Assembly (NCBI GenBank): GCA_964522745.1
Contig: CAZFWN010000003.1
Location: 1 to 64,000 of the forward strand
DNA: 64,000 nt
Direction of reading: 5' to 3'
DNA from: DATBHW01 sp964522745
Lineage (GTDB): Bacteria; Chloroflexota; Ktedonobacteria; Ktedonobacterales; DATBGS01
Part shown: one piece after another, positions 32,905 through 42,455 of the stretch
Numbering within the stretch: the stretch's first letter is position 1
How the letters are laid out: each line of letters opens with the position of its first letter
The notes under the pieces: model-generated
Database searches by the model: none
The model's input: only the letters and a program-made list of their open reading frames with translations
What the model was told of the DNA's origin: nothing
Made by a program: the position numbers and the translations under genes

Positions 32905-33990
32905 ATGGATATACAGAAGCCCTCAGAAGAACACTATGCGCAGGAACGCGCAGCGGAGGCCAGTGTCCTTGAGACGGAGTTGGAGGCGCCGGCAGAGCTA
33001 GAACGAGAACAGGCAGCAGAAAAAGCAAAGGCCCGTTCGCCGCTTCAAGAGTCGATGCAACGCTTCCGGCGTGATAAGCGCGCGATGGGTTCCCTGGTTG
33101 TCCTTATCGTGATCCTCTTTCTTTCCCTGGTCTTTCCTCCTGTTTATCAGCAGATTGGTCAGCCGCTTCGGCGCCAGGTCGCGCCGGGATTTGTAGATGT
33201 GACCACCTCTCAGCAATATCACAGCCCCGACTACATTGACTCTTTTCGTCGGACGCAATACCCCAGCGGACTGCACTGGCTAGGGACTGACGATAACGGC
33301 CAGGATATTCTGGCACGGTTGCTCAAGGGGTGGCAGGTCTCGCTGTTAGTCGCATTTGTGGTGGAGATACAGGATGTCGTCCTGGGCGTCTTTTTGGGCG
33401 TGCTAGCAGGCTATTTTGGTGGCATCATTGACTCGCTGCTCTCGCGTTTCACCGACTTGATGTTTGCCTTTCCCGGTCTGCTCTTTGCCATTCTCGTCAC
33501 CGCAATTTATGGTGAGAGATTTGATAACTTTTCTTTTTTAGGTTTCCAGTTTGGTAACTATGGTCGTCTGGTATTGGCCTCATTAGTCTTAGGCTTCACC
33601 ATCTGGCCGCAGATGGCCCGCTACGTGCGCGGCCAGACGCTCCAGTTGAAAGAGCAACAATTTATTGAGGCTGCTCGCACCAACGGAACAAACAATGCCA
33701 AGATTATCTGGCGTCACATCCTCCCCAATATCTCCAGCCTGATCGTGGTGGCAGCCACGCTGGATATGGCAACGACGGTAGTAGCCGAGGGCACCCTTAG
33801 CCTGCTTGGTCTGGGGGTGCAGGCGCCTGGCTCCAGCCTCGGCCTGATGGTCTCCCAATATTCCAATGACATCCAGGGCTTTTCTTACGAGATTCTCTGG
33901 CCGGTGCTTGGGATCGTCATTCTTGTGCTGGCACTTTCTTTCATTGGCGATGGCCTGCGCGATGCCTTTGATCCGCGCACCAAAGATTAA
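32905..33990 (+). CDS. Peptide ABC transporter permease (DppC type)
   Basis: A 361-residue permease. It has an unusually long charged N-terminus (about 1-60, rich in Glu, Ala and Lys) before the DppC-type segment FRRDKRAMGSLVVLIVILF. The core keeps the family motifs LGTDDNGQDILARLLKG and the EAA loop QFIEAARTNGTNNAKIIWRHILPN. GAGGAGG lies 9 nt before the ATG. It is the partner of the DppB-type permease. Confidence 0.92.
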   Translation: MDIQKPSEEHYAQERAAEASVLETELEAPAELEREQAAEKAKARSPLQESMQRFRRDKRAMGSLVVLIVILFLSLVFPPVYQQIGQPLRRQVAPGFVDVTTSQQYHSPDYIDSFRRTQYPSGLHWLGTDDNGQDILARLLKGWQVSLLVAFVVEIQDVVLGVFLGVLAGYFGGIIDSLLSRFTDLMFAFPGLLFAILVTAIYGERFDNFSFLGFQFGNYGRLVLASLVLGFTIWPQMARYVRGQTLQLKEQQFIEAARTNGTNNAKIIWRHILPNISSLIVVAATLDMATTVVAEGTLSLLGLGVQAPGSSLGLMVSQYSNDIQGFSYEILWPVLGIVILVLALSFIGDGLRDAFDPRTKD

Positions 33991-34012
33991 CCCCACTGCG
34001 AGGAGAGGGCTT

Positions 34013-34990
34013 GTGACACAAAATCAGCATCTTCTGGATGTGAAGAACCTCAAAACCTATTTCTACACCCGGAGCGGTGTGGTCAAGGCCGTCGATGACG
34101 TCTCGTTCAGCATTGGCGAGGGCGAGATTCTGGGGGTGGTTGGTGAGAGTGGTTCAGGCAAGAGTGTGACAGCGCTCTCGATTATGCGCCTGATTGCTAT
34201 GCCCGGCAAGATTTTGCAGGCAAGCGAGATCACTTTTCAAGGCGACAATATTCTGGATCTGACCGATGAAGAACTGCACCAGTTGCGTGGTGGCAGAGTG
34301 TCTATGATCTTTCAAGATCCGATGACCTCACTGAACCCGGTCTTTACGGTGGGCTTCCAAATTTCGGAGACCATTAAAACGCATCTCAAGCTCAACAGCA
34401 AAGACGCTGGCATACGCACGCTAGAGATGATGCAAAAAGTCGGCATTCCTGATGCCAGCCGTCGCCTGAAAAGCTATCCTCATGAGTTTAGCGGGGGCAT
34501 GCGCCAGCGGGTGATGATTGCTATTGCGCTCGCCTGCAATCCCCAACTCTTGATTGCTGATGAGCCAACGACAGCCCTGGATGTGACCATCCAGGCGCAG
34601 ATTCTCGAACTGATGAAGGCGCTCAGCCGCGAATTTCAGACAGCGGTGATGCTGATTACCCATGATCTGGGCGTCGTTGCCGGGATGTGCCAGCGGGTGG
34701 TCGTGATGTACGCTGGGCGTGTGATGGAGCAGGCGCCAACGCGCCAGTTGTTTGCCCAGCCTGCTCACCCCTATACGCAAGCATTGTTGCAGTCGATCCC
34801 CCGCCTGGATCAGACGAAACAACAGCGCCTTGCTCCTATTAAGGGCCAACCTCCAGATCTCATCAATCTTCCACCCGGCTGCCCCTTTGCGCCGCGCTGC
34901 CCGAAGGTTCAGCCGCGCTGCTCCGTGGAAACGCCCAAGCTAGAAATGGTGGCTGAAAACCAGCATGCTGCTTGCTTCTATCCTTTTTAA
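34013..34990 (+). CDS. Peptide ABC transporter ATP-binding protein (DppD type)
   Basis: A 325-residue ATPase that powers peptide import. Walker A is GESGSGKS, the signature is FSGGMRQR, and Walker B LLIADEPTTALD is followed by the H-loop THDLGVVAGMC. The C-terminal oligopeptide-transporter tail carries clustered Cys in CPFAPRCPKVQPRC, a pattern linked to an iron-sulfur cluster in some family members. The start is GTG at 34013 with GAGGAGAGG upstream; an earlier ATG in frame (33866) lies inside the permease gene. Confidence 0.92.
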   Translation: MTQNQHLLDVKNLKTYFYTRSGVVKAVDDVSFSIGEGEILGVVGESGSGKSVTALSIMRLIAMPGKILQASEITFQGDNILDLTDEELHQLRGGRVSMIFQDPMTSLNPVFTVGFQISETIKTHLKLNSKDAGIRTLEMMQKVGIPDASRRLKSYPHEFSGGMRQRVMIAIALACNPQLLIADEPTTALDVTIQAQILELMKALSREFQTAVMLITHDLGVVAGMCQRVVVMYAGRVMEQAPTRQLFAQPAHPYTQALLQSIPRLDQTKQQRLAPIKGQPPDLINLPPGCPFAPRCPKVQPRCSVETPKLEMVAENQHAACFYPF

Positions 34991-35010
34991 CAACCGGAGG
35001 GAGTGTCTCT

Positions 35011-36033
35011 ATGCAAGACGAAGTCACTGTTTCCAATGAGGATACGCTGATTGAAGTGAAAGATCTGAAGGTCCATTTTCCTGTACGTGGGGGTTTGCTG
35101 GGCCGCGCACATGCCTATGTTAAGGCCGTTGATGGTGTTGATCTGATCGTCAAGCGTGGTGAAACGCTAGGGCTGGTCGGCGAGAGCGGTTGTGGGAAAT
35201 CAACCACCGGACGCGCCATCTTGCAGTTAATTAAACCTACCGCCGGCTCGGTGCGCTTCAAGGGCCAGGAGCTTACTCGCCTGAGCGCTTCGCAGATTCG
35301 TCAGACGCGCGCCAATATGCAGATGATCTTTCAAGATCCCTTTGGCTCGCTTGACCCACGCTTTACGGTGGGAGAGATTGTTGCAGAGCCGCTGCAAAAC
35401 TTTCAGCGCTGGTCCAAAGAGGAGATCAGACGGCGGGTAGAGACGCTGCTGGAAGTGGTTGGCTTGAATCCCAAGTATATCAATCGCTATCCCCATGAGT
35501 TCAGCGGCGGCCAGCGCCAGCGCATTGGTATTGCCCGCGCCCTGGCGTTGAATCCGGCCTTTGTTGTCTGTGATGAGCCGGTCAGCGCGCTGGATGTTTC
35601 TATTCAGGCGCAGGTACTCAACCTGCTGGAGGGTCTGCAAGAGCGCTTTGGCCTGACCTATCTGTTTATTGCGCATAACCTCTCGGTGGTCAAGTACATC
35701 AGTGATCGCGTGGCGGTCATGTATTTAGGCCACATCGTCGAGATTGCCGAGCGCGACGCGCTGTATGAGCGGCCATTGCATCCCTACACGCAAGCGCTGC
35801 TCTCGGCGATTCCTGTCCCTAATCCAGAGGTTGAAGAGCAGCGCCAGCGGATTATTTTGGAGGGCGACGTACCCAGCCCGGTGAACCCGCCGCAGGGCTG
35901 CCCGTTTCATCCACGCTGCTGGAAGGCGCAGCAGATTTGCAAAGAATCAATGCCACCGCTGGAGCGCAAAGAAGGTGGACATATGGCCGCCTGTTTTTTC
36001 CCATTTCAATATCCTCAAAGCGGATCGTCATGA
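35011..36033 (+). CDS. Peptide ABC transporter ATP-binding protein (DppF type)
   Basis: A 340-residue second ATPase of the peptide transporter. It shows Walker A GESGCGKST, signature FSGGQRQR, Walker B FVVCDEPVSALD and the H-loop AHNLSVVKY. The C-terminal tail CPFHPRCWKAQQIC again holds clustered Cys. The ATG at 35011 follows GGAGGGAG; the in-frame start at 34972 would overlap the DppD-type gene. It closes a complete five-gene operon. Confidence 0.92.
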   Translation: MQDEVTVSNEDTLIEVKDLKVHFPVRGGLLGRAHAYVKAVDGVDLIVKRGETLGLVGESGCGKSTTGRAILQLIKPTAGSVRFKGQELTRLSASQIRQTRANMQMIFQDPFGSLDPRFTVGEIVAEPLQNFQRWSKEEIRRRVETLLEVVGLNPKYINRYPHEFSGGQRQRIGIARALALNPAFVVCDEPVSALDVSIQAQVLNLLEGLQERFGLTYLFIAHNLSVVKYISDRVAVMYLGHIVEIAERDALYERPLHPYTQALLSAIPVPNPEVEEQRQRIILEGDVPSPVNPPQGCPFHPRCWKAQQICKESMPPLERKEGGHMAACFFPFQYPQSGSS

Positions 36034-36056
36034 GCGGTTGATCCTGTCGCTCCAGC

Positions 36057-36071
36057 ATACACATAGTGTAT
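36057..36071. repeat. Palindrome ATACAC-ATA-GTGTAT
   Basis: A perfect 6-bp inverted repeat with a 3-nt centre between the transporter operon and the hydrolase gene. It could be an operator for the hydrolase gene that starts 68 nt downstream. Confidence 0.35.
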
Positions 36072-36138
36072 CAGCGCATGCCGAATAGGTCAATTGATTT
36101 TGTACTGGGGCTGCACCAGCAGAGGAGGGCCAGACAGT

Positions 36139-36966
36139 ATGCAGAAGCATCATGTCACTGTCAATGGTGTGGAGCTATTCTATGCTGAAGAGGGCAGCGG
36201 GCCACCCTGTCTGCTCCTGCACGGGGGACCGGGCCTGGACCATCATGAGTTTGTTCCCTGGCTCTCGCCGCTGGCGAGCAGCGCTCACCTGATCTATCTG
36301 GATTATCGCGGCAACGGGCAATCGCAGCGCATCCTGCCGGAGCAGTTTACTACTGCTGCGGTAGTGGAAGATGTGGAGGCGCTGCGCCAGCAGCTTGGGC
36401 TTGAGCAGATGGCTGTGCTGGGACATTCCTTTGGCGGCTTTATCGCGCTCAGCTACGCGCTGGCCTATCCCTCGGCAGTTTCCCGGCTGATCGTCAGTTG
36501 CTCGGCGCCCAGCTTTGATATTGGCGCCGAGGTGGAGGAGCAACTGGCGAAGTTTAACTCACCAGAGGTCGCGGCGGCCTTTGCGCGCGAGAACGAGATG
36601 CAATCCGACGAAGATATGAGCGCGATCATCCAGGATGAATTGCCCTTTTATTTCGCTATCTATCCTGATGAGATCAAGCGCAAGGCTGAGGATTGGGCCG
36701 AGCGCACGCGCTACTCGGCAGCGCTTTCAAGTTGGTGGAGCGTGCATCAGATGCCCCTCTATGATGTGCGTCCGCGACTGGGCGAGCTACAGATGCCAGC
36801 GCTTATCATCGCCGGGCGCTCTGATCGCGTATGTAGCTTACAGCAAGCGACAATTATGCACGAGGGCGTCGCCGGTTCACGGCTGGTGCTCTTTGAGCAG
36901 AGCGGCCATATGCCCCAGATGGAAGAGCCGGAGCGCTATATTGAGGTTGTGCGGGACTTTTTGGCT
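36139..36966 (+). CDS. Alpha/beta hydrolase (proline iminopeptidase-like)
   Basis: A 276-residue hydrolase with all expected elements: the oxyanion motif HGGPG (28-32), the DYRGNGQS segment, the nucleophile S97 in GHSFGG, an Asp in AGRSDRV and a His in QSGHMPQMEEPE. HGGPG with the DxRGxGxS segment is typical of proline iminopeptidases and related esterases. It follows a peptide importer, so it may cleave imported peptides; this is inference. GAGGAGGG precedes the ATG at 36139. The stop TGA is at 36967-36969. Confidence 0.88.
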
Positions 36967-36969
36967 TGA

Positions 36970-37155
36970 TACAGGCGATGGCGAGCAACCTCTCTGCGGC
37001 AGACGCTCTCTAGCAAGCTAAAGCCGGATGTCGGCTTGATTGGCGTGTTGCTTCCCAGAGCGGATATAATTCTGGTGAGCCACGCGCATTTCGATCACCT
37101 GCTGGATGTGCCTACGCTGGCGCAGCAGGGCGAGGGCAACAACACTGGTGGATAA
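36970..37155 (+). pseudogene. Fragment of a metallo-beta-lactamase-fold hydrolase
   Basis: Directly after the hydrolase stop, and in the same frame, about 61 codons remain open to a TAA at 37153-37155. They include LPRADIILVSHAHFDHLLDVP, with the metal-binding HxHxDH motif of metallo-beta-lactamase-fold hydrolases of the Lactamase_B_2/UlaG kind. Both the N-terminal strand region and everything after the motif are missing, and there is no start. It is a decayed remnant. Confidence 0.8.
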
Positions 37156-37178
37156 AATCGCCCTGGGAGGGCTATGCG

Positions 37179-37547
37179 TTGTATAAAGAAGGTCTGATTC
37201 TCTTTTGGCGCGGTCTGCGTCTGGTCTGCCCGGTCTGCGGAGAAGGGCGGCTCTTCTATCCCTGGCGGATGAAGATGTATGAACGCTGCCCGGTCTGTGG
37301 CTTCGTGTATGAGCGCGAGGAGGGCTATTTCACCGGCGCGATGGCGATCAATCTGGTGATTGCAGAGCTGCTGATGACGATCATCGTCATTCCGCTCTCG
37401 CTTCAGCCCTGGATGAACCTGCTTTTGATTATTCTTTCTGGTCTGGCTTTGTCGATCATCTTCCCGCTGGTATTTTATCGCCATTCCAAAGGACTGTGGA
37501 TGAGCCTCGACCACATCCTGCACCCATTGGAGATTGGTGAGCAGTGA
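37179..37547 (+). CDS. DUF983 membrane protein
   Basis: A 122-residue protein of the DUF983 family. Two CPVCG motifs (VCPVCGEGRLF and RCPVCGFVYEREEGYFTGAMA) form a likely zinc ribbon, followed by two membrane helices. Members are often found near cytochrome oxidase genes, but their function is unknown. The start appears to be TTG at 37179, about 9 nt after GGGAGGG. The metallo-hydrolase fragment lies just upstream. Confidence 0.82.
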   Translation: MYKEGLILFWRGLRLVCPVCGEGRLFYPWRMKMYERCPVCGFVYEREEGYFTGAMAINLVIAELLMTIIVIPLSLQPWMNLLLIILSGLALSIIFPLVFYRHSKGLWMSLDHILHPLEIGEQ

Positions 37548-37723
37548 ATAGGTACTGCTGAAGATAAATCGGGCAAATACCTGAAGAGAATGATCCCGTA
37601 AAGACCTGATCCTTTCTCGCTGTTATTCTGGTATGGTAAACAATGTAACGGCATGCCGTAGTTTTCTTTGCTTCCTGTTTTGGCGGCATTACGATGAACG
37701 TTCAACTGAAGAGGGATATTGAC

Positions 37724-38128
37724 ATGAGAAAGTTGGCTCTTGTAGCTGTTTTAGGTGTCCTCTGCTCATTGCTGTTGGCGGCGTGCGGCAGTGGTGGCGG
37801 CAACACCGGAGGAAATACGGCTGGCGCCTGCGATGCCACGCATGTAACCTTGCAGGCCAATACCTACTGTGAAAACTCAATCACCATCTCGAAGGGAAGC
37901 ACCATTACCTTCACAGATGATAAGAATGTCGGCACGGAGCATATTCTGATTATCGGGAAGAATGGCTCCCCAGACAATGAGGCAGGTGTCCCTGATTTTG
38001 GTTCGTCGGGCCACACGTTCCAGCCTGGCGATAGTTGGACGACGCCTGCCTGGACGATGGCTGGCACCTTCCACGTAACCTGTACAATTCACCCAACCAC
38101 GATGAATCTGACCGTTACTGTGCAATAG
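37724..38128 (+). CDS. Cupredoxin-fold lipoprotein
   Basis: A 134-residue exported lipoprotein. The signal peptide ends in the lipobox LAAC, followed by a Gly/Asn linker and a plastocyanin-like domain. Likely copper ligands are His in GTEHILI and the C-terminal C-T-I-H-x3-M (CTIHPTTM). It could be a membrane-tethered copper electron carrier or copper donor for the oxidase. The start at 37724 is preferred to 37694 (ten residues longer); GAGGG lies upstream of 37724. Confidence 0.82.
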   Translation: MRKLALVAVLGVLCSLLLAACGSGGGNTGGNTAGACDATHVTLQANTYCENSITISKGSTITFTDDKNVGTEHILIIGKNGSPDNEAGVPDFGSSGHTFQPGDSWTTPAWTMAGTFHVTCTIHPTTMNLTVTVQ

Positions 38129-38148
38129 CTGGTTTGCCAACTTGCTAA

Positions 38149-38193
38149 GCAGAGAAGCCGTCTGGCATCACTCATGCCAGGCGGCTTCTCTGC
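38149..38193. terminator. Strong bidirectional terminator hairpin
   Basis: GCAGAGAAGCCG-T-CTGGCAT (38149-38167) pairs with ATGCCAG-G-CGGCTTCTCTGC (38174-38193), giving about 18 bp with one internal mismatch and a loop of 6 nt. It lies between the convergent cupredoxin and SCO genes. Confidence 0.8.
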
Positions 38194-38230
38194 TTATTGA
38201 AGGTATAAAGGGCAAATTAGCCCTGAAAAT

Positions 38231-38866
38231 TTACTCACCCAACAGCACTTGCAGGTCTTTTGCCAACACGTTGGGATCAAAATCTTGCGGGAGATAGACC
38301 CGCTCGTGGCCCTGTTTATCAATGAGGAAGATGGCAACCGTGTGATCGACGGAACCACTCGGAGAGTTGGTAGGCGCTGGCGCGGCGTAGACATGGTAGG
38401 CAGACCAGATCGGGGAAAGCTGGGTCTGGCTGCCGATCAGGAAATGCCACTGATTGAGCAGGTGATGGGTTTGAGAGAACTGATAGGCGGCGTTGACATC
38501 ATCATTTTGTGGGTCCGTGCTGACGGCAAGTACGCCGACCCTTGAGGCACTCGTGCTGCCGAGCTTGCTCAGCGCTAGATGTATCTTGTCGGCGGTAAGA
38601 GGGCAGTAATCTGGGCAATGGGTATACAGAAAGGTGAGGACAACTGGCTGCCCGTGAAACTGCGACAGCGAGACCGGCGTGCCAAATTGATCGGTGAGGC
38701 GGAAAGCCGGCGCGTTCACCCCGCCCAGGTCAGTTCCTTGCAGGGCAGAAGGTGCTTTCCCATTGCTATTACCATGAGTCAGAACCAGAATCACAATGAT
38801 AACCAGGATCGCCGAAGTTAGGACGGCAAGACGGGAAGCGAGACGCCAGTTCATAAGATGCCTCAC
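38231..38866 (-). CDS. SCO1/SenC family copper chaperone
   Basis: A 211-residue membrane-anchored thioredoxin-fold protein with an N-terminal helix at about 12-30. The copper site is C84-x3-C88 in THCPDYCP, with distal H175 in SVDHTVAIF. SCO proteins deliver copper to the CuA centre of oxidase subunit II, or reduce its Cys. Subunit II is encoded about 4 kb away on the other strand. It is 3 nt downstream of the CtaA-CtaB gene, so the two form an operon. Confidence 0.93.
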   Translation of the reverse strand: MRHLMNWRLASRLAVLTSAILVIIVILVLTHGNSNGKAPSALQGTDLGGVNAPAFRLTDQFGTPVSLSQFHGQPVVLTFLYTHCPDYCPLTADKIHLALSKLGSTSASRVGVLAVSTDPQNDDVNAAYQFSQTHHLLNQWHFLIGSQTQLSPIWSAYHVYAAPAPTNSPSGSVDHTVAIFLIDKQGHERVYLPQDFDPNVLAKDLQVLLGE

Positions 38867-38869
38867 AGG

Positions 38870-40747
38870 TTAGCCAATTGCCCGATCAATGACCATCAGG
38901 GCAAAGAGCAGGGCAAGGTAGCAGTTCGAGTACCAGAACAAGGTGCGCGCCCAGCGCTTTGTTTCATCGCGCAGGACGCGAATCGCCAGATAGAGAAACC
39001 CTCCGCCGAGCGCCAGGGCGGAGACGAGATAGAGATAGCCCATCACGCGGGTGGTGAAGAGAATCATGGTCACAGCGATTAAGAGCAGCGTGTACAGGAT
39101 GATCTGCCGCTTGGTCTCTTTCTCGCCCAAGACCACTGGCATCATGGGAATATGCGCCCGCGCATAATCATTTTTGATCAGTAGCGCCAGCGCCCAGAAA
39201 TGGGGCGGCGTCCAGTAGAAGATGATAGCGAAGAGCCAGATAGCCGGCAGCCCAACGGAGTGCGTGACGGCGGCCCAACCAACGAGCGGCGGGACGGCTC
39301 CAGCGGCTCCCCCAATGACGATATTCTGCGCCGAGGAGCGTTTCAGCCAGAGCGTATAGACAAAGACATAGAAGATAATGCCCGAAAAAGCGAGAACGGC
39401 GCTGAGCAGGTTGGCGAAGAGGGCAAGGTCGGCGAAAGACACTACGGCCAGTGCAACGCCCAGAATGAGCGCGTTCCTGGGTGGCACACGACCCGCCGGG
39501 ATGGAGCGGCGCCGCGTTCGGCTCATTAGTTGGTCAATATCGCGGTCAAAGTAGCAGTTAATCGCATTAGCGCTGGCGGCGGCACACGCGCCGCCAAAGA
39601 GCGTGGCAACGACCAACCCTAACGGCGGAAAGCCGCCAGCGGCAATTGCCATCGTTGCCAGCGTCACGCCAAGGAGCAGCACGGTCACATGCGGTTTCAT
39701 CAGATTGACATAGGCACCGATCTGCATCTTGAGCGTGCCGGCGCCACCTGCTGTTTCCATTGCTGGCCGCTCTTCACCGACGGGCGCGCGCACCCAGTCG
39801 CTCTCAGGGCTTGCCGGTGTCGCTGGCGGCGCGCTCTGTACCCTGGTTGGCAGATCACGATACGCAAGCGCCGTCAGCGCGACCATGCAGCCCCAGACGG
39901 CGGTGCCAGTGCCCAGGTGGAAACCGAGCGACAGTTCCGGCGCATTTTGCGTGACAATAATCGCGCCGATGCCGACCTGGATGGCGAAGAGGATGATGGC
40001 GGCGAGAGCGATGCGCGCCTGCTGAGGCGCCTGGCGGCGTCTGCGCCAGGCATAGTAGACGGTGCCAATGATGAACAGTCCAACGATGCCGGCGACAAAG
40101 CGATGGAAGAGGTTCATGTAGACCTGAAAGGTATAGACAATATCGGAGTTACAGACCGGCCAGCCTGGACAGGCTGTTGTGGCATTTGTTCCGCGCACGT
40201 TGGAGCCGCTGAGCAGGAGGCCATAGGTGAGAATGGTCGTTGTGAGCGCAACGCGCGCAAAACGCCGCGCGCTTTTGAAGGTATCCTCGATGGGCTTGCT
40301 CTGGCCCATCAAAATAGCGGTCACGACCAACATGCAGAAGAGCGCCAGCGCGGTGCCTAGATGTGCCGTCACGATGGGTTGCGGCAGGTCATAAAGCACC
40401 GTGATGCCGCCCAATACGATCTGGATCAGCAGCAGCCCACCAACAATAAGCATGGGAATGACATGCCGCCGCTTGCGTGCCCAGAAGAGTACCGCGAGTG
40501 CCAGTGCTATGACCAGCGTGCTAACGATAGAGGCCGTCAGCCGGTGCGAGTATTCAATCATGGTGGGTATGTTGCCAAACGGCGGGATTAAACTCCCGTA
40601 ACAGGTAGGCCAGTCTGGGCATCCCTTGCCAGAACCAGTGATGCGCACCAAGCCACCAACCAGCACGAGAAAATAGGTAAATCCCACCGTCACCCAGCCG
40701 AGGGTTCGTATCTGATGTATATTCAGCAGGTGGCGTAATCGGGCCAT
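38870..40747 (-). CDS. Heme A synthase - heme O synthase fusion (CtaA-CtaB)
   Basis: A 625-residue multispanning fusion. The N-terminal half (about 1-310) is a COX15/CtaA heme A synthase with eight helices. Its His positions lie in EYSHRLTAS, TAHLGTALA, LFHRFVAG and GFHLGTG, and two Cys pairs are visible (GCPDWPTC and ACPGWPVC). After a Pro-rich linker, the C-terminal half (about 345-625) is a CtaB/COX10 protoheme IX farnesyltransferase with NCYFDRDIDQLMSRTRRR and IPMMPVV. Together they would turn protoheme into heme O and then heme A. The ATG at 40747 is chosen because AAAGGGGA lies upstream; earlier in-frame starts add a non-membrane extension. Confidence 0.93.
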   Translation of the reverse strand: MARLRHLLNIHQIRTLGWVTVGFTYFLVLVGGLVRITGSGKGCPDWPTCYGSLIPPFGNIPTMIEYSHRLTASIVSTLVIALALAVLFWARKRRHVIPMLIVGGLLLIQIVLGGITVLYDLPQPIVTAHLGTALALFCMLVVTAILMGQSKPIEDTFKSARRFARVALTTTILTYGLLLSGSNVRGTNATTACPGWPVCNSDIVYTFQVYMNLFHRFVAGIVGLFIIGTVYYAWRRRRQAPQQARIALAAIILFAIQVGIGAIIVTQNAPELSLGFHLGTGTAVWGCMVALTALAYRDLPTRVQSAPPATPASPESDWVRAPVGEERPAMETAGGAGTLKMQIGAYVNLMKPHVTVLLLGVTLATMAIAAGGFPPLGLVVATLFGGACAAASANAINCYFDRDIDQLMSRTRRRSIPAGRVPPRNALILGVALAVVSFADLALFANLLSAVLAFSGIIFYVFVYTLWLKRSSAQNIVIGGAAGAVPPLVGWAAVTHSVGLPAIWLFAIIFYWTPPHFWALALLIKNDYARAHIPMMPVVLGEKETKRQIILYTLLLIAVTMILFTTRVMGYLYLVSALALGGGFLYLAIRVLRDETKRWARTLFWYSNCYLALLFALMVIDRAIG

Positions 40748-40965
40748 AATCATCCCCTTTAACGTGAGCATTTCCAACAAGGCTGATTGTCGCGCATGCC
40801 CCTGACACATGCCTTGCAGGGTTCTGGCCTCTGCCTTACAAAAACCTGAACATCTGCGCGCAGCCGTCCCTGAGCGCCCTGCGACCATTGCAGCATCATA
40901 TCACAGGCGATATAGTACATGACGTGCGTTCCCGCGCTGGTTCTTTTCGGGAGAGGAAATCTTCG

Positions 40966-41877
40966 ATGCTCGCATCCATACTTGTGCCTCTACATGGCAT
41001 AAGGCCAACGTCAATAAACTGGCTGACTGATTGGAATCTTGATCCAACCATTCTCATCGGGACAGCCTTTTTTGGTGGCCTCTATCTGGCTATTACCGGC
41101 CCACTGCGGCGCCGCTATCGATTAGGGCCGCCGGTGAGGCGCAGGCAGATCGCTGCCTTTCTTATCGGTACAGCGGTTATGTTGCTGGCGCTGATCTCTC
41201 CACTTGATCCCCTGGGGGATTATTTTCTCTTCAGCGCCCATATGGTGCAGCATCTGCTGATTACCGTTGTTGCGCCTCCGCTCTGGCTACTTGGCCTGCC
41301 GGCCTGGCTGGTGCGTGGGCTGCTCCGGCAGCCAGGGGTTGGCCGAGCGCTTCGCTTTCTCACCAGGCCGGTGATCGCGTTCCTGCTGTTTAATGGTGTC
41401 TTTGCCGCCTGGCATCTGCCAGTCTTATATGATCTAACCCTGACGAATGAGGGCATCCATATATTGGAGCATCTCATGTTTATGGCGGCGGCTGTACTCA
41501 ACTGGTGGCCGGTGTTGAATCCCTTGCCAGAGGAGATGCCGCATCTCTCCTATGGTAGCCAGATATTGTATATGTTCGCTAACTGCCAGGTAGGCGTTGC
41601 GTTGGGCGCGCTGCTGTTCTTTGCGCCGCCTGCCTATGCGCCCTATATTGCCGCTCCGCGCATCTGGGGTCTCTCGCCCGCTGATGACCAGACGCTTGGC
41701 GCGTTGATTATGTGGATACCTGGCAACCTCGTCTATCTGATTGTGATGAGCGTTGCCTTCTACTTCTGGTTTGAGCGGCACGAAGGGCAGGAAGAGAGCA
41801 TAGATGAGGCTGCCGGCTCAGGAGCGCAATCGCCCCAGGCTGCTGATCTTCTTCCGGGGAGTTCGGCGGCCAATGGC
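40966..41877 (+). CDS. ctaG: CtaG (caa3-type) cytochrome c oxidase assembly protein
   Basis: A 303-residue membrane protein of the caa3_CtaG family with seven or so helices. Typical features are FSAHMVQHLLITVVAPPLWLLG, VFAAWHLPVLYD and the following HILEHLMFM. Such proteins assist assembly of caa3 oxidase, probably in copper insertion. The ATG at 40966 follows GGGAGAGG; earlier in-frame starts would reach back into the region divergent from the CtaA-CtaB gene. It is divergent from that gene and upstream of the oxidase structural genes. Confidence 0.9.
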
Positions 41878-42134
41878 TAGGCTTCTTGCTGAGCGCTATT
41901 GGCAGTCCTCGTGGAAGTTGCTTCGCGCCGGGCAGCGGCACGCAGTATACAGTAGAAGATAATCCAGGCTATCAGTAAAATGAGGTAGCTGCCCCAAATA
42001 AGTGCGGCTGAATAGTCTGAAAAGAAAGCTCCCGCTGCTCCAGGGATGCCTCGCAGGAAGAACACCGCCAATACCGGCACAGTGAGCGAGGGAAAGAGAA
42101 ATAAAATAAGGCTGATCGCCATTTTTCCTTGCAT
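41877..42134 (-). CDS. Small two-helix membrane protein
   Basis: An 85-residue protein with two hydrophobic segments (about 5-28 and 44-66) and a charged C-terminus. I do not recognise a family. It overlaps the end of the CtaG gene by a few nucleotides and lies between oxidase genes on the opposite strand. AAGGAT lies before the first ATG and AAGGA before an alternative ATG four codons later. It may be an oxidase-associated small protein. Confidence 0.5.
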   Translation of the reverse strand: MQGKMAISLILFLFPSLTVPVLAVFFLRGIPGAAGAFFSDYSAALIWGSYLILLIAWIIFYCILRAAARREATSTRTANSAQQEA

Positions 42135-42455
42135 GATATGGTATCCTTGTTGCTGCCTGAGAATGAGCGCTCAATGATGCGCTATGTACTATATCAGGCG
42201 CTAGCAGAGAATGGCAACCTCATCCAAAATACGGGCAAAAGTCGGCATTTGCTGGTTCTTGCTGCTCTGTTCAGGGCTTTGTAAGGCTCTTGAGCAGTGC
42301 TGCAAGCCAAATGTTAGCGGGCCGCAGTAGAATAGCGGCGTCGAATAGTGGGAGAAGTCTGTCCCTTTGACTGGTGGGCACGATGTGGTGTGGCTGGCGG
42401 GCAGGTGCTTTTGCCACCTTCAAATGTAGATGTTTTGAAAGGCAGGTCGCAGGAC

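Noticed and set aside
36139..37155. Functional hydrolase/metallo-hydrolase fusion through stop readthrough
   Set aside because: The downstream fragment lacks most of its domain, and there is no SECIS-like hairpin after the TGA.
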